A stretch of DNA of 64,000 nt from Clostridiales bacterium (lineage in GTDB: Bacteria > Bacillota > Clostridia > Oscillospirales > Ruminococcaceae). A model generated the notes under the pieces. It ran no database searches. It saw only the letters and a list, made by a program, of their open reading frames with translations, and had not been told where the DNA came from. The position numbers and the translations under genes are program-made. Positions 15,718 to 25,057 of this stretch are shown here, piece by piece (position 1 is the first letter of the stretch; every line of letters begins with the position of its first letter). Location: contig JAHZAY010000006.1 of the NCBI GenBank assembly GCA_019423685.1, positions 1 through 64,000 of the forward strand, given 5' to 3'.

Positions 15718-16326
15718 ATGTACCAGTTTGAAAAGCCGTCCAAGGACAGCGAAGTGATTGTGATGAAGACCTCGAAGGGAACCATCAAGATGCGCCTGTT
15801 CCCCGAAAAGGCTCCGAAAGCTGTAGAGAACTTTGTCACCCACGCCAAGGAGGGCTACTATGATGGCCTGACCTTCCACCGCGTCATCAACGGCTTTATG
15901 ATTCAGGGCGGCGACCCACTGGGCAACGGCACCGGCGGCGAGAGCATCTGGGGCAGACCGTTTGAGGACGAGTTCGACGTCGAGCTGCGCAACTTCCGCG
16001 GCGCACTGTCGATGGCCAATGCAGGACCGAGCACCAACGGCAGCCAGTTCTTCATCGTGCAGGCCAACGACTGCGACCCTGGACTGATCTCCCAGATGAA
16101 GGAGATCGGCGTCAATGCGCGCGGCCAGGGCTTCCCGGAGGAGGTTGTGGAGAAATATCAGGAGATCGGCGGCACTCCGTGGCTGGACTACAAGCACACT
16201 GTATTCGGCCAGGTATTTGAGGGGATGGACGTCGTCGACGCCATCGCCGCCACCGATGTGACCGGAGAAAAGGTCATCATGGAGAAGGTTTCGGTAGAGC
16301 CAGCTTCGGAGCATTTTTCTTATTAA
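15718..16326 (+). CDS. Cyclophilin-type peptidyl-prolyl isomerase, cytoplasmic
   Basis: A 202-residue cyclophilin without signal peptide. The active site FHRVINGFMIQGGDP and the GTGGESIWG insert are shared almost identically with the upstream lipoprotein. GSQFFIVQA and HTVFGQVFEGMDVVD are also shared. It begins 23 bp after that gene with GGAGG upstream, so the two are co-transcribed and give extracellular and intracellular copies of the same enzyme. Confidence 0.93.
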   Translation: MYQFEKPSKDSEVIVMKTSKGTIKMRLFPEKAPKAVENFVTHAKEGYYDGLTFHRVINGFMIQGGDPLGNGTGGESIWGRPFEDEFDVELRNFRGALSMANAGPSTNGSQFFIVQANDCDPGLISQMKEIGVNARGQGFPEEVVEKYQEIGGTPWLDYKHTVFGQVFEGMDVVDAIAATDVTGEKVIMEKVSVEPASEHFSY

Positions 16327-16331
16327 CAGGA

Positions 16332-16900
16332 ACGGGGGTTCCTACAACCTCCGTTTGTGGGGGCTTTGCCCCCACGGCCCCCGTGTATGGGCGCTCCGCC
16401 CCATGCCCCGGGTGACTTTCTCCCCGATGAGAAAGTCACCAAAGAATCTCCCAGAGGGGATTTCCCCTCTGGGTACTCCCCTGAGGGGGACGCTTCGCTC
16501 CCCCTGCGGCAAGCCGCAACCCCCTCAAAAGGGTTTCAGCCAAAGAACAAGACCGATTTGCCACTTTGAGATGGTGGGCAAATCGGTCTTGTTTTTTCCT
16601 TCAGTTCTATCGGGGAAACACTTCCTGTTGTCAATCTGTGGCACGGCAGGTGGGGTGCCACGGAGGATGCTTGAAGGTTTAAGTTATCTCGAACAATACC
16701 GCTAGGGCAGAAGGCCGGGGGATCAAAGGGGGCTACGCCCCCTTCGCCGGAGGTCCAGGGACCAGGAGGTCCCTGGCGTATCTTTGCCTACTTTCTCTAC
16801 GTGAGAAAGTAGGCCGGGGTGCGGGGCGGAGCGCCCGCTCTAGGGGAGCGAGGAGCCAAGTCTGACGACTTACTCCCGAGGGGCGGCGCCCCTCGCAAAA
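16332..16900. repeat. Field of GC-rich palindromes (intergenic repeat array)
   Basis: This 590-bp gap carries no convincing gene. It holds about ten perfect or near-perfect inverted repeats. They include CCCAGAGGGGA/TCCCCTCTGGG (16450-16473), AAGGGGGC/GCCCCCTT (16727-16744), CCAGGGACC/GGTCCCTGG (16754-16776) and CGAGGGGCG/CGCCCCTCG (16877-16895). Two related modules, GGTGACTTTCTC..GAGAAAGTCACC (16411-16440) and GCCTACTTTCTC..GAGAAAGTAGGC (16786-16814), flank the field. Confidence 0.75.
16546..16597 (+). terminator. Terminator inside the palindrome field
   Basis: AACAAGACCGATTTGCC and GGCAAATCGGTCTTGTT form a perfect 17-bp stem followed by TTTTT. It is the likely end of the cyclophilin transcript. 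Confidence 0.85.
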
Positions 16901-16917
16901 GAAAGCCCTGTCAGATG

Positions 16918-17988
16918 CTAAATCTGACGTTCAATAAATCCGCCGCCCAACACCGCATTTTCCGCGTAGATAACGCAGGACTGTCCGGGAGCCGGCGCGC
17001 GCTGTGGGGTGTCAAACAAGATTTGCGCGCGCCCATCGGGCAGAAGCGCCGCTGTTGCAGGCGCGTCCGCAGCGCGCGAGCGCACCTTTACCAGCACATG
17101 AGCGGTGGGGTGCGCCGCATTGAGCAGGGGATTGGGCTGGAGGACGCAGTCGCAAAGCAAAACTCCCTGCGCATACTCCTCGCCGGTGCGCGCAAGGTAG
17201 ATGCGATTTTGGTCGGGGTCGATCTTTTTGATAAAGACCGGGTATCCCAACGCAACGCCGAGGTGTTTGCGCTGCCCGACGGTGTAGTGCAGGATTCCTC
17301 GATGCTCCCCGCAGACCGAGCCGTCCGGAGCGACAAATTCACCCGGTTGGCTTTTGCCCAGCATCTTCTCGATAAAGGAAGCATAGTCGCCGTCCGGCAG
17401 CCAGCAGATTTCCTGGCTGTCTGGTGCATCGGCGCACACCAGCCCCAACTCCCGTGCAATCTGGCGCACCTGGGCCTTTTCCATTCCCTCCAGCGGCAGC
17501 AGCAGCATCGAAAGCTGTTCCTGAGTCAGGCGGTAGAGCATGTAAGATTGATCGCGTGCAAGGCAGGCCGATTTAGAGAGCACAGCAGTGCCGTCCTCTC
17601 GCCGCTCCACCCTGGCATAGTGGCCGGTTGCAATGTGCGCAAAGCCCATTTCCTTAGCAGCCTGGCAGATCAGTCCAAACTTGGTTGAGGGGTTGCACAG
17701 GATGCAGGGATTGGGGGTGCGCCCCGCCTTATACTCCCGGCAAAAGGGCAGGATGACATTTTGCTCAAATTCCTTGTGACATTGGCGGACATGCAGGCGA
17801 ATGCCCAGCTGTTCGGCGACCACTTTGGCCTGTTCGACGGCGGGCTTATGTGCAGGAGAAAATTCCAGGATAATCCCCTCCACCTCATATCCCTGTTGGC
17901 GCAGCAGGTGGACGGCAACTGCCGAGTCCACCCCGCCGCTGACAGCGACCAGCACCCGTCCGGGGGCGGTGTTTGTGTTTGCTTCCAT
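16918..17988 (-). CDS. mnmA: tRNA 2-thiouridine(34) synthase MnmA
   Basis: A 356-residue enzyme that inserts sulfur at U34 of Lys, Glu and Gln tRNAs. The PP-loop ATP motif is AVSGGVDSAVA. The two catalytic cysteines are in TPNPCILCN and SQEICW. GHYARVE and the conserved HYTVGQRKHLG are present, and length is normal. AAAGGA lies before the ATG. It is downstream of rnhA on the minus strand (58-bp gap) and ends against the palindrome field. Two candidate substrates, tRNA-Lys and tRNA-Glu, are encoded at the window's start, though with C34 anticodons that would not be modified. Confidence 0.95.
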   Translation of the reverse strand: MEANTNTAPGRVLVAVSGGVDSAVAVHLLRQQGYEVEGIILEFSPAHKPAVEQAKVVAEQLGIRLHVRQCHKEFEQNVILPFCREYKAGRTPNPCILCNPSTKFGLICQAAKEMGFAHIATGHYARVERREDGTAVLSKSACLARDQSYMLYRLTQEQLSMLLLPLEGMEKAQVRQIARELGLVCADAPDSQEICWLPDGDYASFIEKMLGKSQPGEFVAPDGSVCGEHRGILHYTVGQRKHLGVALGYPVFIKKIDPDQNRIYLARTGEEYAQGVLLCDCVLQPNPLLNAAHPTAHVLVKVRSRAADAPATAALLPDGRAQILFDTPQRAPAPGQSCVIYAENAVLGGGFIERQI

Positions 17989-18046
17989 TTTGAATCGTCC
18001 TTTCGTGTTGGTGTGTTCTCACCGGTTGAAAGTCGGTGGAATTGCA

Positions 18047-18496
18047 TTACTGGGAAAAATTTTTGGATTGCTGCACTGCCAAGGTATCACAGCGCTCATT
18101 TTCCGGGTGGCCGGCGTGCCCCTTGACCCAGACAAAGGTGACCTCGTGGAGCGCAAGCAGGTCCAGCAGCTTTTCCCAAAGATCGGGGTTGAGCGCAGGG
18201 TCCTTGGCGTTGCGCTTCCAGCCGTTGGCGCGCCATTTTTTCGCCCATCCCTTTTCAACGGCATCGATGATGTATTTGGAGTCGGAATAGAGGGTGACCG
18301 CACACGGTTCCTTCAGCGCGGACAGACCGGTGATGACGGCGGTCAACTCCATGCGGTTGTTGGTGGTTTGGGGGTCTCCGCCGGAAAGCTCCTTGCTGAT
18401 CCCCTTATAGCGCAAGATGACTCCATAGCCGCCCGGCCCCGGGTTGCCCGAACAGGCGCCGTCGGTGAAAATTTCCACATGCCTTTTTGCTGCCAT
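18047..18496 (-). CDS. rnhA: Ribonuclease HI
   Basis: A 149-residue RNase HI that degrades RNA in RNA-DNA hybrids. The catalytic set is intact: Asp in FTDGACSGNPGPGGYG, Glu in NRMELTAVI, Asp in YSDSKYIIDAV, and a C-terminal VKGHAGHPENERCD with His and Asp. AAGGAGGATCGCC precedes the ATG at 18496, which fixes the start within a longer open frame. It is followed by mnmA on the same strand. Confidence 0.95.
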   Translation of the reverse strand: MAAKRHVEIFTDGACSGNPGPGGYGVILRYKGISKELSGGDPQTTNNRMELTAVITGLSALKEPCAVTLYSDSKYIIDAVEKGWAKKWRANGWKRNAKDPALNPDLWEKLLDLLALHEVTFVWVKGHAGHPENERCDTLAVQQSKNFSQ

Positions 18497-18550
18497 GGCG
18501 ATCCTCCTTTTTGTGTGAAAAAAATTCCAGCTTTTTTTGGTATCTTCCTC

Positions 18551-18579
18551 ATTATATCCGATTGCGCGCTGCCGGGCAA
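18551..18579 (-). promoter_or_regulatory. Promoter of rnhA-mnmA
   Basis: On the minus strand TTGCCC (18579-18574) and TATAAT (18556-18551) are 17 bp apart. Confidence 0.75.
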
Positions 18580-18725
18580 GGGGAAAAAGTTGGAGTGGAG
18601 GAATTTGGGGCGCAGGGCGGCACAAAACTGCCGCATAGAGCGCCGGTCAAGCACCTATACTGTTTTTAAAGGGGAAGGTGGGGCAAAATATTTGGGCGAT
18701 CTTCCCAGTAAACTCCCCACAAAAC

Positions 18726-18754
18726 TTGACAGAATGGCTAGAGAACGATAAAAT
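18726..18754 (+). promoter_or_regulatory. Promoter of the RNase J gene
   Basis: TTGACA (18726-18731) and TAAAAT (18749-18754) are 17 bp apart. The start codon is about 300 bp downstream, leaving an unusually long leader. Confidence 0.82.
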
Positions 18755-18761
18755 GAAAAAG

Positions 18762-19059
18762 AATACATTATGATGGGATTTTTGCGCGGAAACAAAAAAG
18801 TGTCCGCAGTAAGACCATCTGCTTTTATTTTTGACGACGACAGGAGAAGGCTTTGCAAAAAATAAGCCGCAGACCTGTTTTTGTTTGATAGATTATCCCG
18901 ACCTTTGGCAGGCGCTATCTGCCTTCCTTTCTGACAGGCCGACTCTGCTGGACCGTATTGCACAGACAGGCAGACGAGAGGAAAACCGGAATCCACCAAG
19001 GCCGCTTTTTGATGGACAGCAACGAGAGGGCGGCGCACGATTTAACAGGAGGAAACCAA
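18762..19059 (+). other. Long 5' leader of the RNase J mRNA
   Basis: About 300 bp separate the promoter from the RNase J start. No gene with a convincing ribosome site is visible. Short imperfect inverted repeats are present but I do not recognise a riboswitch. As RNase J trims 5' ends, the leader could be a target for self-regulation; this is inference. Confidence 0.4.
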
Positions 19060-21030
19060 ATGAGTGAAAAAAACATCAGCCCACAGCCGGCTGAGCCCAA
19101 GAAGGGGCAAAAAAACACCAAGCGCAACACGCGCAGCAAAGCAAAACAGCCCAAGGGCACCGATGCCCTGGCACAGGCTGTACAGAGTGCAATTGAGCTA
19201 GTGAAGGACCCGCTGAATACCCGCGGCAAGAAAACACAGGAAAAAAAGCAGCCCAAGAAGGCAAACGCTAAAAATGCAGGTGCCCAAACTGCCGAGCACA
19301 ACAGCAATCACAAAGAAAACCGCACAGAGCACAAGACACAACAGCCCGCTCGCCGGCGCAAGGGAGGCAAAAAGCAGACATTGCGCATCATCCCGCTGGG
19401 AGGACTCAACGAGATCGGCAAGAACATGACCGTGTATGAGTGCGGAAACGACATGTTTATCGTCGACTGCGGTTTGGCATTTCCGGATGAGACGATGCTC
19501 GGCGTCGATATTGTAATCCCGGACTTCACCTTTGTTGTCGAGAACCGCGATCGCATCCGCGGCGTATTTATCACCCACGGACATGAGGACCACATCGGCG
19601 GCATCCCCTACCTGATGAAGGAGATCAACGCCCCGATTTACGCCACCAAGCTGACGCTGGGCCTGATTAAAAATAAGCTCAAGGAGCACGGACTGATCAA
19701 TCAGGTCAAGATGGTGGAGGTCAAACCAGGCGACGTCATTAAGGCCGGCTGCATGTCGGTGGAGTTTATCCGCGTCAACCACTCCATTCCGGATGCCTGT
19801 GCAATGGCCATCCACACCCCGGTCGGCGTCATCATCCAGACCGGCGACTTTAAGGTGGACTTCACCCCCATTGAGGGCGGTGTCATCGACCTGGGCCGCT
19901 TTGGAGAACTGGGAAGTCAGGGCGTCCTAGCGCTGCTGCCCGATTCCACCAACATCGAGATTGCCGGCAGCACCCCCAGCGAGCGCACGGTAGGCGAATC
20001 GTTTAACAAGCTGTTCCAGATGGCGGGCGATCGCAGAATCATCATCGCCACCTTCTCCTCGAACATCCACCGCATCCAGCAGATCATCGACTATGCGGCC
20101 AAGTATGATAAAAAGGTTTCCGTTTCCGGCCGCAGCATGGTCAATGTAGTGGCGACGGCCATCGAGCTTGGGTATCTGAAGGTGCCAAACGACATCTTAG
20201 TCGATATCGACGTGGCGAACCGTCTGCCCTTTAATCAGGTGGTGCTGATTACCACCGGCAGCCAGGGAGAGCCGATGTCCGCCCTCAGCCGTATGGCCAT
20301 GAGCGAACACCGCAAAGTAAAGGTTACGCCGAACGACTTTATCATCATCTCGGCACGCCCCATTCCCGGAAACGAAAAGTTTGTCAGCCGTGTCGTCAAT
20401 GAGTTGATGCAGCTGGGCGCCGAGGTCATCTATGAAAAGATGTACGAGGTGCACGTCTCCGGTCACGCCTGCCAGAACGAACAGAAGCTGATGATGGCGC
20501 TGACAAGGCCAAAATATATCCTGCCGGTGCACGGAGAGTATAAGCATCTGAAGAAATATTCTCTTGTGGCCCAGCAGATGGGAATAAACGAAGAAAATGT
20601 CATCATTCCGTCGATTGGACAGGTGCTGGAAACCGACGGCGAAACCTTCCGCTTCGGCGGTGAGGTGCCGTCCGGCGCCGTAATGGTAGATGGCCTTGGC
20701 GTCGGCGATGTCGGCAGCATTGTGCTGCGCGACCGCAAACATCTGGCGGAGGACGGATTGATCGTGGTAGTCGCCACCATCAACGCCCGCAGCCGCAAGC
20801 TGGTTTCCGGCCCGGACATTATCTCCCGCGGCTTTGTGTATGTGCGGGAGGCCGAGGATATGATTAACGGTGCGCGCGATGTTGCCAAGAGCGCGCTGGA
20901 AGATGCAATCGAAAACGGAGTGCGCGACTGGACCACCCTGAAGAACAGAATGAAGGATGAGGTCAGCCGCTATGTCTACAACAAGACCAAGCGCAGCCCG
21001 ATGATCCTGACGGTTATCCAGGAAGCCTAA
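19060..21030 (+). CDS. rnj: Ribonuclease J with long basic N-terminal extension
   Basis: A 656-residue metallo-beta-lactamase/beta-CASP nuclease for mRNA and rRNA processing with 5'-exonuclease and endonuclease action. The core begins near residue 105 at LRIIPLGGLNEIGKN. Metal ligands are in HGHEDHIGG and TGDFKVDF, and the beta-CASP part has ATFSSNIHR, TTGSQGEPMSALSR and the late HVSGHA. The first hundred residues are low-complexity, rich in Lys, Gln, Asn and Ala, and absent from the standard 555-residue Bacillus enzyme. The ATG at 19060 follows AGGAGGAAACC; upstream in-frame starts would cross the leader. The next gene (gdpP) starts 48 bp downstream. Confidence 0.93.
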   Translation: MSEKNISPQPAEPKKGQKNTKRNTRSKAKQPKGTDALAQAVQSAIELVKDPLNTRGKKTQEKKQPKKANAKNAGAQTAEHNSNHKENRTEHKTQQPARRRKGGKKQTLRIIPLGGLNEIGKNMTVYECGNDMFIVDCGLAFPDETMLGVDIVIPDFTFVVENRDRIRGVFITHGHEDHIGGIPYLMKEINAPIYATKLTLGLIKNKLKEHGLINQVKMVEVKPGDVIKAGCMSVEFIRVNHSIPDACAMAIHTPVGVIIQTGDFKVDFTPIEGGVIDLGRFGELGSQGVLALLPDSTNIEIAGSTPSERTVGESFNKLFQMAGDRRIIIATFSSNIHRIQQIIDYAAKYDKKVSVSGRSMVNVVATAIELGYLKVPNDILVDIDVANRLPFNQVVLITTGSQGEPMSALSRMAMSEHRKVKVTPNDFIIISARPIPGNEKFVSRVVNELMQLGAEVIYEKMYEVHVSGHACQNEQKLMMALTRPKYILPVHGEYKHLKKYSLVAQQMGINEENVIIPSIGQVLETDGETFRFGGEVPSGAVMVDGLGVGDVGSIVLRDRKHLAEDGLIVVVATINARSRKLVSGPDIISRGFVYVREAEDMINGARDVAKSALEDAIENGVRDWTTLKNRMKDEVSRYVYNKTKRSPMILTVIQEA

Positions 21031-21078
21031 ACTTCCTGGACCACTCCGCAGAGGGGCTTCATTAGGGAGACACACAAC

Positions 21079-23157
21079 ATGAAAGCAAAGACGACCATCA
21101 AAGGGAAAAACAAAAAGAAGCTGTATCTGTTTATCCCAGCCATCATCGTATTGCTGCTGCTGGATGCAGCAGCCTTCACGCTGGCGGTGATGTCCCAGAA
21201 TGTCTGGATGTTCTGGGGCAGCTTCGTGCTGCTGGGATTGACGCTCGTCGCTGCCTGGCAGTTGGCTTCTCTGAGCAAGAGCATCAACAAGTTTTACCAG
21301 ACGATGGAAAAACAGCTCTCGCCCTACACCAATAAGGCGCTGCGGGATTTTCCGCTTCCGGTATTGGTTACCCGCCGGCGCGGGGGAGAAATTATCTGGT
21401 ACAACAACCAGATGCGCGAGAAGGTGTTCGGGGGAAATGACTGCTTTGGCCACAGCCTTGCGGAATTTTTCCCGACCATCAACCTGCAGGCGGACTGTCC
21501 GCCGCAAGGATATGGAATCGAATATGGCGGGCACCAGTACACGGCCTACCACGCCCCCACCGGAGAGGACGATGAGCGCTTAAATGTAGTGTATCTGGTG
21601 GATGACGACAAGCTCAAGCGCATTGCCAAGGAGTATTTCTCCTCGCGGCCGGTAGTGGCAATCATCCTCATCGACAACTATGAGGAACTTTTGCAGAGTG
21701 CGCGCGAGAATGAGCGTTCCCAGATTATGGGTGAAATTGAATACCAGATCGAATGTTATGTCGAGAACTATAACGGCGTCATCAAGAAGCTGGAAAAAGA
21801 CCGGTTCTTCGTAGTCTTTGAAGAGCGGTACATGCGCTCGATCGTGGAGGAGCGCTTCACCATCCTGGATACAGTGCGCAAGATCAACGCCAATGAAAAG
21901 ATGCCGGCTACCCTCTCGATCGGCGTCGGGCGCGACGCCCAGAGCCTGCTGCAGGCAGAAAAGTTTGCAAGCCAGGCGCTGGATATGGCGTTGGGACGCG
22001 GCGGTGACCAGGCGGCGGTGAAGAACAAAAACGGCTATGAATTCTACGGCGGCGTCTCCAAGGGCATTGAGAAGCGCACCAAGGTCAAGACCAGAATCGT
22101 TGCGGCGGCATTGCTGGAGTTGCTGGATTCCTGCTCCAATGTCCTGCTGATGGGACACCGGTTTGCCGACCTTGACTGCCTGGGAGCGGCGGTCGGCCTC
22201 TATCAGCCGATCCAACAGATGGGCAAGCCGGTCAAGATCATCCTCAACAGCCGGGCCAACATGGTCAAACAGATGCACACCCACCTGCTCGAACAGGGAT
22301 ATGATACAGCCTTCATCGAGCCGGAAGTGGCCCCCGAGTATGTGCAGGAGGACACCCTGCTCATCATCGTCGATGTACATACCCAGCACTTTATCGAGGC
22401 GCCGGAAGTCTACAAAAAGTGCAAAAACGTCGTGGTCATCGACCACCACCGCAAGATGGTGGACTACATCGACAACGCGGTCATCTTCCACCATGAACCG
22501 TATGCCTCCAGCGCCTCCGAGATGGTGGCGGAACTGGTGCAATATTTTGGCGACAAATATAAACCCAACTCGGCGGCTGCCGAGGCGATGCTCGCCGGCA
22601 TCATGCTGGACACCAAAAACTTTATCCAGCGCACCGGCGTGCGCACCTTTGAGGCCGCAGCCTATCTGCGCAAGATGGGTGCAGATACGGTGGAGGTCAA
22701 GCGCATGTTTGCCACCAGCATGCAAGCATATCGCGAGCGCTGCAAGGTGGTGGCGGCAGCACAGATCTATCGCCACTGTGCAGTCTGCGGCGTAGCGGAA
22801 AAGGTGGATGAGATCAAGATGATTTCCGCACAGGCCGCAGATGAACTGCTTGGCATTGAGGATGTCGACGCATCGTTTGTCTACTACTATGAGTCGGACG
22901 ATGTGGTTGCCTACTCGGCGCGCAGCATGGGCCACATCAACGTCCAGATCATCATGGAAAAGCTGGGCGGCGGCGGACATCTGACCATGGCGGGCGCCCA
23001 AACCAAGGGAATCACCTTGGAGGAAGGCGGAGTGCGCCTGAAGAAAGCAATCGACGATTACTACAACGACCTGACCGACAGGGATGAACAGAAGGCACTT
23101 GCCGCCGCAGATGCGGGGCCGGTGCAGCTGCCTCCTCCGGCAGGCGATCACGAATAG
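21079..23157 (+). CDS. gdpP: Cyclic-di-AMP phosphodiesterase GdpP (DHH family)
   Basis: A 692-residue membrane protein that degrades c-di-AMP and so affects potassium, turgor and wall homeostasis. Two membrane helices lie in the first 60 residues. A PAS-like region follows, then a degenerate GGDEF domain (SIGVGRDAQSLLQAEKFASQALDMALGRGGDQ). The catalytic DHH domain starts near residue 350 with MGHRFADLDCLGA and has VIDHHRKM, and the DHHA1 part has GGGGHLTMAGAQ. The architecture matches GdpP. It lies between rnj and rplI, the usual clostridial order, and probably shares their transcript. Confidence 0.94.
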   Translation: MKAKTTIKGKNKKKLYLFIPAIIVLLLLDAAAFTLAVMSQNVWMFWGSFVLLGLTLVAAWQLASLSKSINKFYQTMEKQLSPYTNKALRDFPLPVLVTRRRGGEIIWYNNQMREKVFGGNDCFGHSLAEFFPTINLQADCPPQGYGIEYGGHQYTAYHAPTGEDDERLNVVYLVDDDKLKRIAKEYFSSRPVVAIILIDNYEELLQSARENERSQIMGEIEYQIECYVENYNGVIKKLEKDRFFVVFEERYMRSIVEERFTILDTVRKINANEKMPATLSIGVGRDAQSLLQAEKFASQALDMALGRGGDQAAVKNKNGYEFYGGVSKGIEKRTKVKTRIVAAALLELLDSCSNVLLMGHRFADLDCLGAAVGLYQPIQQMGKPVKIILNSRANMVKQMHTHLLEQGYDTAFIEPEVAPEYVQEDTLLIIVDVHTQHFIEAPEVYKKCKNVVVIDHHRKMVDYIDNAVIFHHEPYASSASEMVAELVQYFGDKYKPNSAAAEAMLAGIMLDTKNFIQRTGVRTFEAAAYLRKMGADTVEVKRMFATSMQAYRERCKVVAAAQIYRHCAVCGVAEKVDEIKMISAQAADELLGIEDVDASFVYYYESDDVVAYSARSMGHINVQIIMEKLGGGGHLTMAGAQTKGITLEEGGVRLKKAIDDYYNDLTDRDEQKALAAADAGPVQLPPPAGDHE

Positions 23158-23185
23158 AGCACAACGTGAAAGGAAGATGATAAAA

Positions 23186-23626
23186 ATGAAGGTAATTTTG
23201 ACACAGGACGTAAAGGGAAGCGGAAAAAAAGGCGAGATGATCAACGCCGCTGACGGTTACGCAAGAAACTTCCTGCTGCCAAAGGGTCTGGCCGTTGAGG
23301 CCAACAATCAGGCCATCGGGGAGCTCAAGGCAAAGGAGGCCTCCAAACAGCACAAGATCCAGGTGGAGCGCGAGGCTGCGATGGAGTCCGCAAAGAAGCT
23401 GGAAGGCAAAACAGTTAAAATCACTGCCAAAGCAGGAGCGGGCGGCAAGCTGTTTGGTGCAGTCACCAACAAGGAGATTGCCGACGCCATCCAGAAGCAG
23501 TACGGCGTAGCGGTCGACAAGAAAAAGGTCAACGTAGGGGAGATCAAAGCGTTTGGCCGATACACCGCAGAGATCAAGCTCTACACCGGCATCAGCGCCA
23601 AGATGGGCGTCGACGTCGGAGAATAA
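23186..23626 (+). CDS. rplI: 50S ribosomal protein L9
   Basis: A 146-residue L9. The N-terminal RNA-binding domain reads MKVILTQDVKGSGKKGEM and GYARNFLLPKGLAVEA, which is diagnostic. The long connecting helix and the C-terminal domain follow. ATG 23186 is chosen because AAGGAAG lies nine bases before it; ATG 23177 would overlap the ribosome site. It sits between gdpP and dnaB, a conserved order. Confidence 0.96.
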   Translation: MKVILTQDVKGSGKKGEMINAADGYARNFLLPKGLAVEANNQAIGELKAKEASKQHKIQVEREAAMESAKKLEGKTVKITAKAGAGGKLFGAVTNKEIADAIQKQYGVAVDKKKVNVGEIKAFGRYTAEIKLYTGISAKMGVDVGE

Positions 23627-23710
23627 AAACAGCAAGCCGCCTGGGGAATGCGCAGGCGGCTGCCTGTCTATCTGCAAGAAAACACGACAGACGGCAAGGG
23701 GGGATGAACG

Positions 23711-25057
23711 GTGCCGGAAGAGATGGATCTCAATATAGAACAGCTGCCCTTTAGCATGGAGGCCGAGCAGTCTGTTCTGGGCGCGATTCTGGTTGAACCG
23801 GAATGTATTTCCAAGGTGCTGGAGCTGCTGACGCCGGAGAGCTTTTACCGCCCGCAACATCAACAGCTGTTTTCCATCATGCTGGCGATGTTCACCTCCG
23901 CACAGCCCATCGACTTTATCACTGTTCTGGAAAAGGCAAAATCGGAGCGGGTGTTTGCAAGCGATGCGGATGCAAAGGTCTACCTCACCCAGTTGATTCA
24001 GGTGGTACCCAGTGCAGCAAATGTGGAGGCGTACGCCAAGCTTGTACAGGAAAAGTACTATATGCGCACCCTCATCGGGGTGGCGCGCGGCATCATCACC
24101 AACTCTGAAAAGAGCGACGCAGATGCCCGCGGGCTGATGGAATTTGCTGAGCAAAAGCTCTATGAAATCCGTCGAGGAAAGGATGCTACCGGACTTGTCC
24201 GGGTGGACCGCGCCATCTTCGAGCTGTACGACAAGCTACAGCGCATCTCGGGGGATGACCGCAACCAATATGCGGGCATCCCAACCGGCTTTTCAGGGCT
24301 GGATGCCATCACCACCGGATTAAACCGCACCGATTTGATCCTGCTTGCGGCCCGTCCGGCGATGGGAAAATCGACCTTTGTGATGAATATCGCAACAAAT
24401 GTGGCAAAGCAGGGACATGCCGTTGCGGTCTTTTCGCTGGAGATGAGCCGCGAACAGCTGGTCTCCCGTATGCTTTCGGCCGATGCACTGATCCAGGGAC
24501 CACAGCTGCGCACGGGAAACCTGAGCGTGGACGAGTGGACCAAGGTGGCAGTCTCGGCGCAGAACATTGCGCGGCTGCCGATGTACATCGACGACAGCGC
24601 AGGCATCACGGTGGCTGAGATGAAGGCAAAGCTGCGCAGGGTACAGAATCTGGGGCTTGTGGTCATCGACTACCTACAGCTGATGTCCTCGGGACGCAGG
24701 ATTGACAACCGCGTGCAGGAGGTGTCGGAGATCACCCGAAACCTCAAAGTGATGGCAAAGGAATTGGATGTGCCGATCATCACTCTCTCCCAGCTTTCCC
24801 GAAGCCCGGACAAGCGCACCGGAGATCACCGGCCGGTACTCTCCGACCTGCGTGAATCCGGCTCCATCGAGCAGGATGCCGACCTGGTACTGTTTTTGTA
24901 CCGCGACGAATATTATAACGACGATACCGAGGATAAGGGTGTGGCGGAGGTCATTGTGGCAAAAAACCGTCACGGCGCCACCGATACCGTCAAGCTGGCC
25001 TTCGACGGACAGCACACCAGATTCTTGAGCAGGGAGCTGTTCCGCGATGCGCCGTAG
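23711..25057 (+). CDS. dnaB: Replicative DNA helicase DnaB
   Basis: A 448-residue hexameric helicase of the replication fork. The N-terminal domain has LPFSMEAEQSVLGAIL. The RecA-like domain has Walker A ARPAMGKSTFVMNIA, FSLEMSREQLVSRML, Walker B LVVIDYLQLM, LSQLSRSPDKR and DLRESGSIEQDADLV. The length is normal. The start is GTG 23711 after AAGGGGGGA; ATG 23723 is an alternative. Its 3' end overlaps tilS by 11 bp. Confidence 0.96.
   Translation: MPEEMDLNIEQLPFSMEAEQSVLGAILVEPECISKVLELLTPESFYRPQHQQLFSIMLAMFTSAQPIDFITVLEKAKSERVFASDADAKVYLTQLIQVVPSAANVEAYAKLVQEKYYMRTLIGVARGIITNSEKSDADARGLMEFAEQKLYEIRRGKDATGLVRVDRAIFELYDKLQRISGDDRNQYAGIPTGFSGLDAITTGLNRTDLILLAARPAMGKSTFVMNIATNVAKQGHAVAVFSLEMSREQLVSRMLSADALIQGPQLRTGNLSVDEWTKVAVSAQNIARLPMYIDDSAGITVAEMKAKLRRVQNLGLVVIDYLQLMSSGRRIDNRVQEVSEITRNLKVMAKELDVPIITLSQLSRSPDKRTGDHRPVLSDLRESGSIEQDADLVLFLYRDEYYNDDTEDKGVAEVIVAKNRHGATDTVKLAFDGQHTRFLSRELFRDAP

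Noticed and set aside
16355..16705. A 116-codon plus-strand frame in the palindrome field
   Set aside because: It runs through several palindromes and a terminator, has no ribosome site and is Pro/Arg/Gly-rich as expected of GC-rich repeats.
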